Part shown: one piece after another, positions 33,013 to 41,821 of the stretch
Numbering within the stretch: the stretch's first letter is position 1
Layout: each line of letters begins with the position of its first letter
NCBI GenBank assembly: GCA_021779835.1
Contig: JAJXZX010000002.1
Coordinates: 1-64,000 of the forward strand
Direction of reading: 5' to 3'
Length of the DNA: 64,000 bases
DNA from: Pseudomonadota bacterium
GTDB lineage: Bacteria; Pseudomonadota; Alphaproteobacteria; Rhodobacterales; Rhodobacteraceae
The notes under the pieces: generated by a model
Told to the model about the DNA's origin: nothing
The model's database searches: none
Seen by the model: the letters and a program-made list of their open reading frames with translations, nothing else
Made by a program: the position numbers and the translations under genes

Positions 33013-34512
33013 TCACTCCATCGGCTTGAAGTTGAACTCGCCGCCCTGACGGATGCCGCTCGGCCAACGCGAGGTGATGGTTTTGGTGCGGGTGTAGAAG
33101 CGGAAGGCGTCAGGGCCATGCTGGTTCAGGTCGCCAAAGCCCGATTTCTTCCAGCCCCCGAACGTGTGGTAGGCCAGCGGCACCGGGATCGGCACGTTGA
33201 TGCCGATCATGCCGATGTTGATGCGGTTGGCAAAGTCGCGTGCGGTGTCGCCATCGCGGGTAAAGATCGCGGTGCCGTTGCCGTATTCGTGGTCCATCGC
33301 GTAGGACAGCGCCTCTTCATAAGTCTTGGCGCGCACGGTCGACAGCACTGGCCCAAAGATCTCTTTCTTGTAGATGTCCATGTCGCGGGTGACGTGGTCG
33401 AACAGGTGCGGGCCGACGAAATAGCCGTCCTCATAGCCTTGCAGTTTGAAGTCGCGGCCATCGACGACCAGCTTCGCACCCTGCGCGATGCCGGATTCCA
33501 CCAGTTTCAGGATGTTGGCTTTGGCGGCGGCGGTCACAACCGGGCCGTAATCCACATCGTTGCCAGCGGTATAGGGGCCGACCTTCAGCTTCTCGATCCG
33601 CGGGATCAGGCGTTTTATCAACTCGTCCGCCGTCTTGTCGCCCACCGGCACCGCGACCGAGATCGCCATGCAGCGTTCGCCCGCCGCGCCATAGCCCGCG
33701 CCGATCAGCGCGTCGGCGGCTTGGTCAAGATCGGCGTCCGGCATGATGATCATGTGGTTCTTGGCGCCGCCGAAGCACTGCACGCGCTTGCCGTTGGTGC
33801 AGCCGCGGCCATAGATATATTCAGCAATCGGGGTGGAGCCGACAAAGCCGATGGCGGCGACGGTTGGGTTATCAAGGATCGCATCGACCGATTCCTTGTC
33901 GCCGTTCACTACTTGCAGCACACCGTCCGGCAAGCCCGCCTCTTGCATCAGCTCTGCCAGCATCAGCGGAACCGAGGGGTCACGCTCGCTGGGTTTCAGG
34001 ATGAACGCGTTGCCGCAGGCCAGCGCCGGGCCCATTTTCCACATCGGGATCATGGCGGGGAAGTTGAAGGGCGTGATGCCCGCCGCCACGCCCAAAGGCT
34101 GGCGCATCGAATACATGTCGATGCCGGGGCCAGCGGAGTCGGTGAATTCACCCTTCAGCATCTGCGCGGCGTTGATGCAGTATTCCATCACTTCCAGACC
34201 GCGCTGCACGTCGCCCTTGGCGTCGGGCAGGGTCTTGCCGTGTTCGCGGCTTAGCGCCTCGGCCAGTTTGTCCATGTCGCGGTTCAAAAGACGCACGAAT
34301 TCCATCATCACGCGGCCACGGCGCTGCGGGTTGGTGGCGCCCCATTTCGGCTGGGCCTTGGCGGCCTCGGCGACCGCGTGGTCCAGCTCGGCCTTCGATG
34401 CAAGCGGCACGCGCGCCTGCACTTCGCCGGTCGCCGGGTTCATCACATCGGCAAAGCGCCCCGAGGTGCCCTTGACGTGCTTTCCGTTGATCCAGTGGGT
34501 GAGTTCTTTCAT
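33013..34512 (-). CDS. mmsA: CoA-acylating methylmalonate-semialdehyde dehydrogenase
   Basis: The 499-residue protein is an aldehyde dehydrogenase with the MmsA start (MKELTHWINGKHV), the catalytic Cys in GAAGERCMAISVAVPVG and the NAD-binding FVGSTPIAEYI segment. It converts methylmalonate semialdehyde to propionyl-CoA, the last step of valine degradation, and may also act on malonate semialdehyde. The frame is open 85 codons further upstream, but that part is the divergent LysR gene region. The 200 bases between it and the acyl-CoA dehydrogenase contain an operator candidate, suggesting an internal promoter. Confidence 0.96.
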   Translation of the reverse strand: MKELTHWINGKHVKGTSGRFADVMNPATGEVQARVPLASKAELDHAVAEAAKAQPKWGATNPQRRGRVMMEFVRLLNRDMDKLAEALSREHGKTLPDAKGDVQRGLEVMEYCINAAQMLKGEFTDSAGPGIDMYSMRQPLGVAAGITPFNFPAMIPMWKMGPALACGNAFILKPSERDPSVPLMLAELMQEAGLPDGVLQVVNGDKESVDAILDNPTVAAIGFVGSTPIAEYIYGRGCTNGKRVQCFGGAKNHMIIMPDADLDQAADALIGAGYGAAGERCMAISVAVPVGDKTADELIKRLIPRIEKLKVGPYTAGNDVDYGPVVTAAAKANILKLVESGIAQGAKLVVDGRDFKLQGYEDGYFVGPHLFDHVTRDMDIYKKEIFGPVLSTVRAKTYEEALSYAMDHEYGNGTAIFTRDGDTARDFANRINIGMIGINVPIPVPLAYHTFGGWKKSGFGDLNQHGPDAFRFYTRTKTITSRWPSGIRQGGEFNFKPME

Positions 34513-34590
34513 CGTCGGTGTCCTCCTGACATTTGCGCCGACAATAGGCTTGCGTTTTTGTCTGTAAAAGAGGGAAGATTTCAAAAAGGT

Positions 34591-34606
34591 TTTGCAGTTT
34601 TGCAAA
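34591..34606. promoter_or_regulatory. LysR-type dyad in the mmsA/lysR divergent region
   Basis: TTTGCA-GTTT-TGCAAA is a perfect dyad with the T-N-A architecture of LysR-type boxes. It ends 10 bases before the LysR start and lies 79 bases upstream of mmsA, suitable for autorepression and activation of mmsA. Confidence 0.55.
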
Positions 34607-34615
34607 GGTGTGTGC

Positions 34616-35521
34616 ATGGCGGATTGGGATGACTTGCGGGTGTTTCTGGCGGTGGCGCGGGCGGAAAGTCTGAGCCGCGCGGGCAGGGCGCTGAAAATCG
34701 ACCCCGCCACCGTGGGCCGCCGCATCGCGCGGCTGGAAGAGGCGCTGGAGGCGCGTCTGTTTACCAAGGGTCCGCAAGGCTACGCGCTGACCGAGGAAGG
34801 CGGGCGGCTTCTGGCCCATGCGGTGCGCGCGGAACAGGCGGTGGCCGGCGCGCTGGAGGAGGTGCGCGGCGAGGCGGGCGCGCTGTCGGGCCAGATCCGC
34901 ATCGGTGCGCCAGACGGCTGCGCCACCTTCATCCTGCCTCAGGTGGTGTCGGAGATCTGCGATACAAATCCGGGGTTGGAGGTGCAGATCGTCGCCCTGC
35001 CGCGCGTGTTCAACCTGTCAAAACGCGAGGCGGACATGGCGATTGCGGTGTCGCGCCCCGAGGCTGGGCGGCTGACGGTGCAAAAGCTGACCGAATATCA
35101 CCTGCATCTGGCCGCGAGCCGCGACTACCTTGCGCGCCACCCGGTGATCGCCACCCCGGCCGATCTGAAAACCCACCGCGTGGTGGGCTACATTGCGGAC
35201 ATGATTTTTGACAAGGAACTCGACTATCTGGGCGAGGTCGGGGCGGGGGCGGTGCCGCTCGCCTCCAACTCTGTCACCGTGCAGCTGAACTGGGTGCGGC
35301 AGGGCGCGGGCGTCGCGGTGGTGCATGACTTCGTGCTGCCCTCGGCCCCCGAGGTGGTGCGCATCCTGCCCGATCAGGTCAGCCTTACGCGCACGTTCTA
35401 CTTGATCCGCCATGCCGACGACCGGCGGGTGGAGCGGTTGAACCGCTTTGCCGACCTGCTGGCGCAAGGCGTGCGGCGCGAAGTGGCGCGGCTGGAAAGC
35501 GCGCGGATCACGGGCGGGTGA
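34616..35521 (+). CDS. LysR family transcriptional regulator
   Basis: The 301-residue protein has a winged helix-turn-helix at about 3-62 (DDLRVFLAVARAESLSRAGR, with KIDPATVGRRIARLE as recognition part) and a substrate-binding domain from about 90. It is divergent from mmsA, so regulation of the valine-catabolic genes is the simplest proposal. The inducer is unknown. Confidence 0.9.
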   Translation: MADWDDLRVFLAVARAESLSRAGRALKIDPATVGRRIARLEEALEARLFTKGPQGYALTEEGGRLLAHAVRAEQAVAGALEEVRGEAGALSGQIRIGAPDGCATFILPQVVSEICDTNPGLEVQIVALPRVFNLSKREADMAIAVSRPEAGRLTVQKLTEYHLHLAASRDYLARHPVIATPADLKTHRVVGYIADMIFDKELDYLGEVGAGAVPLASNSVTVQLNWVRQGAGVAVVHDFVLPSAPEVVRILPDQVSLTRTFYLIRHADDRRVERLNRFADLLAQGVRREVARLESARITGG

Positions 35522-35588
35522 ACAGGGCGCTTGACAGAATGTCGCGGCAGGCCGACGCTGAAGGGGCAACCTTGGAGGAGGGCAGCCG

Positions 35589-36023
35589 ATGCTGGTTCAG
35601 CAGATCCTGAAGGCAAAATCGGATGATGGCGTGGTGACGGTCCTGCCGGGCAGCACGGTGGCGAAAGCGGTCGAGGTGCTCTCGACGCGGCGGATCGGCG
35701 CGGTGATCGTCTCGGCCGACGGCAAAAACATCGCGGGTATCCTGTCGGAACGCGACGTGGTGCGCGAATTGGGGCGGCGCGGCACCGCCGTTCTGGGCGA
35801 TACGGTTGACAACCTGATGACGGCCAAAATCGTCGGCTGCCGGCGTGATGACAGCGTTGAGACGGTGATGCAGAAGATGACCGACGGGCGTTTTCGTCAC
35901 ATGCCGGTGCTGGACGGCGCGGAAATGGTCGGCCTGATTTCCATCGGTGACGTGGTCAAGGCGCGCCTGTCAGAGCTTGGCATGGAAAAAGAGGCGCTGG
36001 AGGGCATGATCAAGGGCTTCTGA
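35589..36023 (+). CDS. CBS-domain pair protein
   Basis: The 144-residue protein consists of two CBS motifs, about 10-65 (TVAKAVEVLSTRRIGAVIV) and 78-135 (SVETVMQKMTDGRFRHMPVLD), followed by a short helix. Such Bateman modules bind adenine nucleotides and regulate partner proteins. A GGAG ribosome binding site lies shortly upstream of the ATG. The partner is unknown; its neighbour coaD may be co-transcribed. Confidence 0.9.
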   Translation: MLVQQILKAKSDDGVVTVLPGSTVAKAVEVLSTRRIGAVIVSADGKNIAGILSERDVVRELGRRGTAVLGDTVDNLMTAKIVGCRRDDSVETVMQKMTDGRFRHMPVLDGAEMVGLISIGDVVKARLSELGMEKEALEGMIKGF

Positions 36024-36043
36024 GACAAGCTGACCCTTGCAAA

Positions 36044-36070
36044 GCGCCGCGCAATATTGTTGCGTGGCGC
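36044..36070 (+). other. Hairpin in the coaD leader
   Basis: GCGCCGCGCAA (36044-36054) pairs with TTGCGTGGCGC (36060-36070) with one G-U pair and a five-base loop, 20 bases before the coaD ATG. There is no U tract, so it is more likely a leader or processing structure than a terminator. Confidence 0.4.
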
Positions 36071-36090
36071 CAAACAGCTTGGAGCCTCTC

Positions 36091-36582
36091 ATGCGCATCG
36101 GACTTTACCCCGGCACTTTTGATCCGCTGACGCTGGGGCATCTCGACATCATCAAGCGCGCCGCTGCATTGGTGGACCGTTTGGTGATCGGCGTCGCGAT
36201 CAACCGCGACAAAAAGCCGTTTTTCACGTTGGAAGAGCGGGTGGCGATGATCGAGACGGAATGCGCGGGCCTCTCTGCCAAGACCGGGATCGAGATCGTT
36301 GTACATCCGTTCGAAAATCTTCTGATCGATTGCGCGCGGGATGTGGGTGCCGGCCTCATCATCCGCGGCCTGCGGGCGGTTGCGGACTTCGAGTATGAAT
36401 ATCAGATGGTTGGCATGAACCGCGCGCTTGATTCCAGCGTCGAGACGGTATTCCTGATGGCGGAAGCGCGCCACCAGGCGATCGCCTCGAAACTGGTGAA
36501 AGAAATTGCGCGCCTTGGCGGCGATGTCACAAAATTCGTGACACCCGCCGTGCGAGAGGCGCTGCTTGCCCGCTTTGCCTGA
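36091..36582 (+). CDS. coaD: Pantetheine-phosphate adenylyltransferase
   Basis: The 163-residue protein starts MRIGLYPGTFDPLTLGHLDI with the nucleotidyltransferase T/HxGH motif and later has IRGLRAVADFEYEYQM and the KFVTPAVREAL C-terminal region. It makes dephospho-CoA from ATP and 4'-phosphopantetheine. The length matches the family. It converges with the DUF1127 pair, nine bases apart. Confidence 0.97.
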   Translation: MRIGLYPGTFDPLTLGHLDIIKRAAALVDRLVIGVAINRDKKPFFTLEERVAMIETECAGLSAKTGIEIVVHPFENLLIDCARDVGAGLIIRGLRAVADFEYEYQMVGMNRALDSSVETVFLMAEARHQAIASKLVKEIARLGGDVTKFVTPAVREALLARFA

Positions 36583-36590
36583 ACCGTGGC

Positions 36591-36755
36591 TCAGAACCCG
36601 TAGACGGTAACGTGGGCCACCCGCGGGATGTCGCAGCGCGCCATGTGAAGGTCGCGCAGGGCCTCGCCCGGCAGGCTCGAAAGCTCTGCCACGGTGCGGT
36701 TATAGGCGGCCCGGTTGCGGGCGGCGGTGCGGATGTAGGATACGAAGTTTTTCAT
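36591..36755 (-). CDS. DUF1127 small Arg-rich protein, copy 1
   Basis: This 54-residue frame was found by hand translation. It reads MKNFVSYIRTAARNR then AYNRTVAELSSLP, which is the YjiS/DUF1127 pattern (aromatic/basic helix, then L-S-x-L and D-L-x). It has an AAAGGA ribosome binding site. It is 29/54 identical to copy 2 just upstream. In Rhodobacter sphaeroides a DUF1127 protein (CcaF1) is an RNA-binding modulator of small RNAs, so an RNA role is plausible but not shown here. Confidence 0.85.
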   Translation of the reverse strand: MKNFVSYIRTAARNRAAYNRTVAELSSLPGEALRDLHMARCDIPRVAHVTVYGF

Positions 36756-36796
36756 TTCTCTGTCCTTTCAAGGCGAACATTCGGCCCGGTCGCGGG

Positions 36797-36961
36797 TCAG
36801 GCGCCGTAAACGGCGCGACGCGCGATGTGGCGGATGTCGCCTGCATAGATGTCAAGGTCGAGGCGGGTATCGAGCGGCAGGCTCGACAGTTCCGCCACGG
36901 TGCGCAGATAGGCCACGCGATTGCGGGCGGCGGCGCCAAGCTGGGATACGAGCGATTTCAT
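36797..36961 (-). CDS. DUF1127 small Arg-rich protein, copy 2
   Basis: This 54-residue frame starts at 36961 behind AGGA and reads MKSLVSQLGAAARNRVAYL then RTVAELSSLPLD. It is the first of the tandem pair and 41 bases upstream of copy 1, so both are on one transcript. The two copies share the AARNR, RTVAELSSLP, DL and VYG positions, which suggests a recent duplication under selection. A LysR-type dyad lies about 98 bases upstream. Confidence 0.85.
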   Translation of the reverse strand: MKSLVSQLGAAARNRVAYLRTVAELSSLPLDTRLDLDIYAGDIRHIARRAVYGA

Positions 36962-37058
36962 TGTCTTTGTCCTCATGGATCGTCACGATGACGGGTTTTG
37001 CCGTCTGGGATACATTTGGGGGAATTGGTGGCGCTAACAACCAGGCGCGGCGCCGTTG

Positions 37059-37081
37059 CGCTATGCGTTTTGCGCATATCT
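37059..37081. promoter_or_regulatory. LysR-type dyad upstream of the DUF1127 pair
   Basis: TATGCG-TTTTG-CGCATA is a perfect dyad within the longer CGCTATGCGTTTTGCGCATATCT (given here as 37059-37081). The same pattern occurs at 45195-45217 and, with four differences, at 46177-46193. Confidence 0.55.
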
Positions 37082-37100
37082 ATCGCAAATGCGCCGTATC

Positions 37101-37138
37101 TAAAGAAAAACGGGCGCCGGATTGCCCTGACGCCCGTT
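37101..37138 (-). terminator. Rho-independent terminator of gap
   Basis: On the minus strand AACGGGCG (37138-37131) pairs with CGCCCGTT (37116-37109), with a 14-base loop, followed by TTTTTCTTTA. It lies 24 bases after the gap stop. Confidence 0.75.
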
Positions 37139-37161
37139 CCAGAAATGTCACAGATGCTGAC

Positions 37162-38163
37162 TTAAAGCAGCTTTCCCATCGCAACGGCGGTATCCGCCAT
37201 GCGGTTGGAGAAGCCCCATTCGTTGTCATACCAGCTGAGAATCCGCACCATGTTGCCGTCCATCACCTTGGTCTGGTCCATGTGGAAGATCGAGGAGTGG
37301 GGGTCGTGGTTGAAGTCGGACGACACGTTGGGCTGGTCGGTGAAGCCAAGGATACCCTTCAGCTCGCCGGTCGCGGCGGCGCGGATCGCAGCGTTGACTT
37401 CCTCGACCGTGGTCGGGCGCGCGGCTTCGAACACCAGATCGACCACCGAGACGTTCGGCGTCGGCACGCGGATCGCGACGCCGTCCAGCTTGCCCTTCAG
37501 TTCCGGCAGCACCAGACCCACGGCCTTGGCGGCACCGGTCGAGGTCGGGATCATCGACAAAGCCGCAGCGCGACCACGATACAGATCCTTGTGCATCGTA
37601 TCCAGCGTCGGCTGGTCGCCAGTATAGCTGTGGATCGTGGTCATGAAGCCTTTGGTGATGCCAATGGTGTCGTTCAGCACCTTGGCGACCGGCGACAGGC
37701 AGTTCGTCGTGCAGGACGCGTTCGAGACGATCAGGTCAGCCGAGGTCAGCGTGTCATGGTTGACGCCAAACACGATGGTCTTGTCGGCACCGGCAGAGGG
37801 GGCAGAGACCAGAACCCGGCTCGCGCCGTTCTCAAGGTGGATCTTGGCCTTGTCCTTGTCGGTGAAGATGCCGGTGCATTCCAGCACGATATCGATATGC
37901 TTCCACGGCAGTTCGGCCGGGTTGCGGATCGCGGTGACTTCAATCGGGCCACGGCCCGCGTCAATGGTGGTCGCGGTGGTGGTGACGGTGCCGGGGAAAC
38001 GGCCATGCACCGAGTCAAAGCGCAGCAGGTGCGCGTTGGTTTCCACGGGGCCGAGGTCGTTGATCGCCACAACCTCGATATCGGTGCGGCCGGATTCGAT
38101 GATCGCCCGCAGCACGTTCCGTCCAATGCGGCCAAAGCCGTTGATCGCTACCTTTACAGTCAT
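37162..38163 (-). CDS. gap: Glyceraldehyde-3-phosphate dehydrogenase
   Basis: The 333-residue protein has the NAD-binding NGFGRIGRN at 8-16 and the catalytic Cys151 in [10 protein letters not shown], followed by HSYTGDQ. It is a complete type I GAPDH. A strong AAGGAG ribosome binding site precedes the ATG. It is downstream of tkt and a small membrane-protein gene on the same strand, so sugar-phosphate metabolism genes are grouped here. Direction in vivo (glycolytic or gluconeogenic) is not indicated. Confidence 0.97.
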   Translation of the reverse strand: MTVKVAINGFGRIGRNVLRAIIESGRTDIEVVAINDLGPVETNAHLLRFDSVHGRFPGTVTTTATTIDAGRGPIEVTAIRNPAELPWKHIDIVLECTGIFTDKDKAKIHLENGASRVLVSAPSAGADKTIVFGVNHDTLTSADLIVSNASCTTNCLSPVAKVLNDTIGITKGFMTTIHSYTGDQPTLDTMHKDLYRGRAAALSMIPTSTGAAKAVGLVLPELKGKLDGVAIRVPTPNVSVVDLVFEAARPTTVEEVNAAIRAAATGELKGILGFTDQPNVSSDFNHDPHSSIFHMDQTKVMDGNMVRILSWYDNEWGFSNRMADTAVAMGKLL

Positions 38164-38286
38164 TCAATTCTCCTTTTGGTGGCGCGGTGATTCCGTTAAT
38201 GCCCTTGAGGGACGGCGCGCGCTAACGTTGCAGGTTTCGGCTTAAGGTCAACGGGACACTCTGTCCGGCCCGGATGAAATATGCCC

Positions 38287-38430
38287 CTAGTTCCAGAATT
38301 GCAGGTATTGCACGAAGTCGGCCAGCTTGCGCCCGACGAATAGCGCAATACCGTAGTGAAGGAAGAAGTGGTCAGCCAGCAGGACTCCGATGACCAACAG
38401 CCCAATAATCAGTGCGGCGCGGTCAGTCAT
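38287..38430 (-). CDS. Small membrane protein, 47 residues
   Basis: Hand translation gives a protein with one strong hydrophobic helix (ALIIGLLVIGVLLADHFFL, residues 6-24) and a C-terminal amphipathic part ending LQYLQFWN-like aromatic residues. It lies between tkt and gap on the same strand. No domain is recognisable. The hydrophobic helix with flanking charges and the intact frame support a real gene; relatives next to gap would confirm it. Confidence 0.65.
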   Translation of the reverse strand: MTDRAALIIGLLVIGVLLADHFFLHYGIALFVGRKLADFVQYLQFWN

Positions 38431-38544
38431 TGTCCAGCATCCATCCGGCAAGGGTGCCGCGGGGCACCGGTCTTAGTTGCGGCGAAACATAGAGGAAAGC
38501 GTGCGGAGGGTGAAGCCGCTTCTGACGCGCTTGCCGAAAGGGTG

Positions 38545-38567
38545 GGAAGGCACCGGTGGCGCCTTCC
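38545..38567 (-). terminator. Weak hairpin downstream of tkt
   Basis: GGAAGGC (38545-38551) and GCCTTCC (38561-38567) can pair just after the tkt stop. There is no U tract, so at most it is a weak terminator or a 3'-end stabilising hairpin. Confidence 0.4.
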
Positions 38568-38578
38568 CCCATCGTGGC

Positions 38579-40597
38579 TCAGAGCATCGCCTTGACGGCG
38601 GCAACCGTCGCGGCGGCGGTGATGCCGAACTTTTCATACAGCGTTTCCGCCGGGGCCGAGGCGCCAAAGCCGGTCATGCCGATAAAGGCCGACTTGCCCG
38701 AACGCCCGCGCTCGCCCGTAAGCCAGCGATCCCAACCGAAATCGCACGCGGCCTCGATCGCCACACGCACCGGACCCGCGGGCAGAACCTTGCGGCGATA
38801 GGCCTCGGGTTGATCTGCGAACAGTTCCAGACAGGGGGCCGACACCACGCGGGTGCCGATGCCCTCGGCCTCCAGCATGTCGCGGGCCTTCAGCGCGATT
38901 TCCACTTCGGACCCGGTGGCGATCAGGATCGCCTGCCGCTTGCCTGTCGCTTCGGCCAGCACATAAGCGCCCTGCGCCGTCAGGTTTTTCGCGGTATGCG
39001 TGGTGCGCACCGTCGGCAGGTTCTGACGGCTTAGCACCAGAACCGAAGGCGTCTTGGTGGTGGTCAGTGCCAATTCCCACGCCTCTGCCGTCTCGACCGT
39101 ATCGGCGGGGCGGAAGGTCCAGGTGTTCGGCGTGGCGCGGTTGATCGCCAGATGTTCCACCGGCTGGTGGGTCGGGCCATCCTCGCCCAGACCGATCGAG
39201 TCATGCGTCATGACATAGACCGTGGGCACCGCCATCAGCGCCGACAGGCGCATCGCGCCCCGCGCGTAGTCGGTGAAGCACATGAAAGTGCCGCCATAGG
39301 GGCGCACGCCGCCATGCAGCACCGCGCCGTTCATCGCCGCCGCCATGCCGTGCTCGCGGATGCCGTAGTGGATGTAACGGCCCTTGCGGTTTTCCGCGTT
39401 GAAGATGCCCAGACCCGCCGTCACCGTCAGGTTGGACCCGGTAAGGTCGGCAGAGCCGCCCAGCGTTTCCGGCATGATCGGGTTCACGACTTCCAGCACC
39501 ATTTCCGAGGATTTGCGCGTCGCAACCTTCGGTTTCGCATCGGAAATCTGCTTTTTCAGCGCGCGGATGGTGGCGGCAAGCTTCTTGGGTGCCTCAAGCC
39601 GCATCACGCGGTTGAACTCGTCCCGGCGCTGCGACGACAGTTCGGTCAGGCGGGTTTCCCACTCTTTGCGGGCCTCGATGCCGCGGACGCCGATCGCTTC
39701 CCATTCCTTTTTGATGTCGGCAGGGATCACGAAAGCTGGCGACTCCCAGCCATAGATCTCGCGCACCTTGGCGATTTCCTCGGCGCCAAGCGGCGAGCCA
39801 TGCGCGCCAGCGGTGTCCTGCTTTTTGGGAGAGCCAAAGCCGATGTGCGTCTTGCAGTCGATCATCACGGGACGCGAGGATTTTTTGGCCTCGGTCATGG
39901 CGCGGTCGATGTCGTCGGGGTCATGCCCGTCGCAATGCAGCACGGTCCAGCCCGCCGCGGCGAAGCGCGCCCGTTGATCGGTGATGTCCGACAGTGAGAC
40001 CTTGCCGTCGATGGAAATACTGTTGTTGTCCCACAGCACGATCAGCTTGTTGAGCTTTTGCATACCGGCCAGACCGATCGCCTCGTGGCTGATGCCCTCC
40101 ATCAGGCAGCCGTCGCCCGCGATCACCCAGGTGTAGTGATCGACGATCTTGCGCCCAAAGCGCGCGCGCATGTTCTCTTCGGCAATCGCAAAGCCGACAG
40201 CGTTCGAGATGCCCTGACCCAGTGGGCCGGTGGTGGTCTCGATCCCCATCGCGTGGCCGTATTCCGGGTGACCGGCGGTTTTGGCGCCCCACTGGCGGAA
40301 GTTCTTGATCTGCTCGATCGTCATGTCCGGCGAGCCGGTCAGATGCAAAACCGCATAAAGCAGCATAGAGCCGTGGCCCGCCGACAGGATAAACCGGTCA
40401 CGGTCCGCCCAGCTTGGGTTCTTTGCGTCAAATTTCAGGTGCTTGGAAAACAGCACGGTTGCCACGTCGGCCATGCCCATCGGCATGCCGGGGTGGCCGG
40501 AATTTGCAGCCTGCACGGCGTCAATCGCCAGCATGCGGATGGCACAGGCCTTCTTCCAATGGTCCGGGTGCGCCGTGCGCAGGGTGGCGATATCCAA
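38579..40597 (-). CDS. tkt: Transketolase
   Basis: The 672-residue protein has the thiamine diphosphate site [13 protein letters not shown], the N-terminal [12 protein letters not shown] and the central pyrimidine domain with SADLTGSN and [13 protein letters not shown]. It transfers C2 units between sugar phosphates in the pentose phosphate (and possibly Calvin) cycle. A GGAGGAG precedes the start. No Calvin-cycle genes adjoin it. Confidence 0.97.
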   Translation of the reverse strand: MDIATLRTAHPDHWKKACAIRMLAIDAVQAANSGHPGMPMGMADVATVLFSKHLKFDAKNPSWADRDRFILSAGHGSMLLYAVLHLTGSPDMTIEQIKNFRQWGAKTAGHPEYGHAMGIETTTGPLGQGISNAVGFAIAEENMRARFGRKIVDHYTWVIAGDGCLMEGISHEAIGLAGMQKLNKLIVLWDNNSISIDGKVSLSDITDQRARFAAAGWTVLHCDGHDPDDIDRAMTEAKKSSRPVMIDCKTHIGFGSPKKQDTAGAHGSPLGAEEIAKVREIYGWESPAFVIPADIKKEWEAIGVRGIEARKEWETRLTELSSQRRDEFNRVMRLEAPKKLAATIRALKKQISDAKPKVATRKSSEMVLEVVNPIMPETLGGSADLTGSNLTVTAGLGIFNAENRKGRYIHYGIREHGMAAAMNGAVLHGGVRPYGGTFMCFTDYARGAMRLSALMAVPTVYVMTHDSIGLGEDGPTHQPVEHLAINRATPNTWTFRPADTVETAEAWELALTTTKTPSVLVLSRQNLPTVRTTHTAKNLTAQGAYVLAEATGKRQAILIATGSEVEIALKARDMLEAEGIGTRVVSAPCLELFADQPEAYRRKVLPAGPVRVAIEAACDFGWDRWLTGERGRSGKSAFIGMTGFGASAPAETLYEKFGITAAATVAAVKAML

Positions 40598-40839
40598 GGG
40601 GCAGTCTCCTCCGCTATATGTTTCCGCGATTTTTCGCGGTATCGGGAGGTGATAGCAAGCCCTGAACCGATATCAAGCGCCGTGGCGTCGCAGTTGGAAA
40701 AACCGGGCAGAAATCGTTTGATCGGCGATCTATTGCTCGTAAAACCTTGACCAAGCGTCGATTCGTGCTTCCAACATCGTCTTCAGTCATAAACAGTTGC
40801 ACCAATGGACCAGTCCGAAAATATGCGGGAGCAGGCCGG

Positions 40840-41355
40840 ATGAACGAGATAGTGGAGTTTGAGCGCCGGATTTCCCTGGCGCTGGACCGGATAGGCAAGG
40901 GCGCCGAATCCTTGCACCACATCGCCACCGCGGCGAAAAGCAACGCTCATATGCCAGACGGCGAACACCCCGCAATCGCCGAGGTCGCGCGCCTGACCGA
41001 GGCGTTGGAGGCAGAGCGGGACGTCACCGCACAACTGACTGAACGCGTGCGGGCGCTGCACGAAAAGCAGGGCGCTGCACCGCAGGATGAGGCGCGGGTC
41101 GATACGCTTGCGCGGCAACTTGATGCGCAAGGCGTGGAATTACAACGGCTTAAGCAAAGCAACGTGCAACTGCGCGAAACCATGCAGGCGATGCGCGACG
41201 CGATGGCGAAAGGGGTCCACGACCCCGCGTTGATCAACAAAAGCATGGCGGCAGAGCTTGATGCGCTGCGCGCCACGCGTGCCGCCGAGATTGCCGAGCT
41301 TGATGGTATCTTGTCGGAACTGAAACCGCTGATCGGGGAGGGGTCCGATGCCTGA
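40840..41355 (+). CDS. Coiled-coil protein encoded with zapA
   Basis: The 171-residue protein is almost entirely predicted alpha helix. Residues 20-130 show heptad-like Leu/Ala/Glu spacing (AEVARLTEALEAERDVTAQLTERV, described in part). The last 8 bases overlap the start of zapA, so the products are translationally coupled. No catalytic motif is visible. Because ZapA stabilises FtsZ filaments together with a coiled-coil partner in other bacteria, this product may be a ZapA partner; this is inference from context and shape. A longer frame from 40747 is possible but lacks a good start. Confidence 0.8.
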   Translation: MNEIVEFERRISLALDRIGKGAESLHHIATAAKSNAHMPDGEHPAIAEVARLTEALEAERDVTAQLTERVRALHEKQGAAPQDEARVDTLARQLDAQGVELQRLKQSNVQLRETMQAMRDAMAKGVHDPALINKSMAAELDALRATRAAEIAELDGILSELKPLIGEGSDA

Positions 41356-41755
41356 GGTTACTGTCACCATCGGGGGCCGCGCGTTCGAGGTTGCCTGTCA
41401 GGCAGGCGAGGAACATTTCCTGCGCACCGCCGCCGGGATGCTCGACACCGAGGCGCGCGTATTGCTGGACCAGATCGGCCGTATGCCCGAATCGCGGATG
41501 CTGCTGATGGCGGGTTTGATGCTGGCCGACCGCACCGGCGGGGCGGAGGATCAGTTGCGGGATGCGCAGGCGCGCATTGCCGCGCTGGAGGCGGAGTTGA
41601 AAGACCTTGCGGCGCGCCCGGCGCAGCGGGTTGAGGTGCCGGTGATGCCGACCGCCGTCAGCGACAGCCTTGCCGAGATTGCCGCGCGGGCAGAGGCGCT
41701 GGCGGCCTCGCTGGATGCAAGTCTGGCCGAACACGGCGCCGCGACGTCCGCCTAA
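41348..41755 (+). CDS. zapA: Cell division protein ZapA
   Basis: The 135-residue protein begins PEVTVTIGGRAFEVACQAGEE, the ZapA beta-hairpin, followed by a long coiled coil. The family binds FtsZ and bundles protofilaments at the division site. The C-terminal half is longer than in E. coli ZapA. Overlap with the preceding coiled-coil gene implies joint synthesis. Confidence 0.92.
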   Translation: MPEVTVTIGGRAFEVACQAGEEHFLRTAAGMLDTEARVLLDQIGRMPESRMLLMAGLMLADRTGGAEDQLRDAQARIAALEAELKDLAARPAQRVEVPVMPTAVSDSLAEIAARAEALAASLDASLAEHGAATSA

Positions 41756-41774
41756 CCTGCGGTAATATAAAACA

Positions 41775-41801
41775 AAAAGGCCCGCGTGTTGCGGGCCTTT
41801 T
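41775..41801. terminator. Bidirectional Rho-independent terminator (zapA / grxD)
   Basis: AAAGGCCCGC (41776-41785) pairs with GCGGGCCTTT (41791-41800) around GTGTT. The A run on the left and T run on the right allow termination in both directions between the two convergent genes. Confidence 0.85.
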
Positions 41802-41821
41802 CCATTTGGCTGGCGACGATG

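Noticed and set aside
37001-37100. Possible additional small gene between the DUF1127 pair and gap
   Set aside because: No start with a ribosome binding site and no sensible frame; the region contains the LysR-type dyad and the gap terminator.
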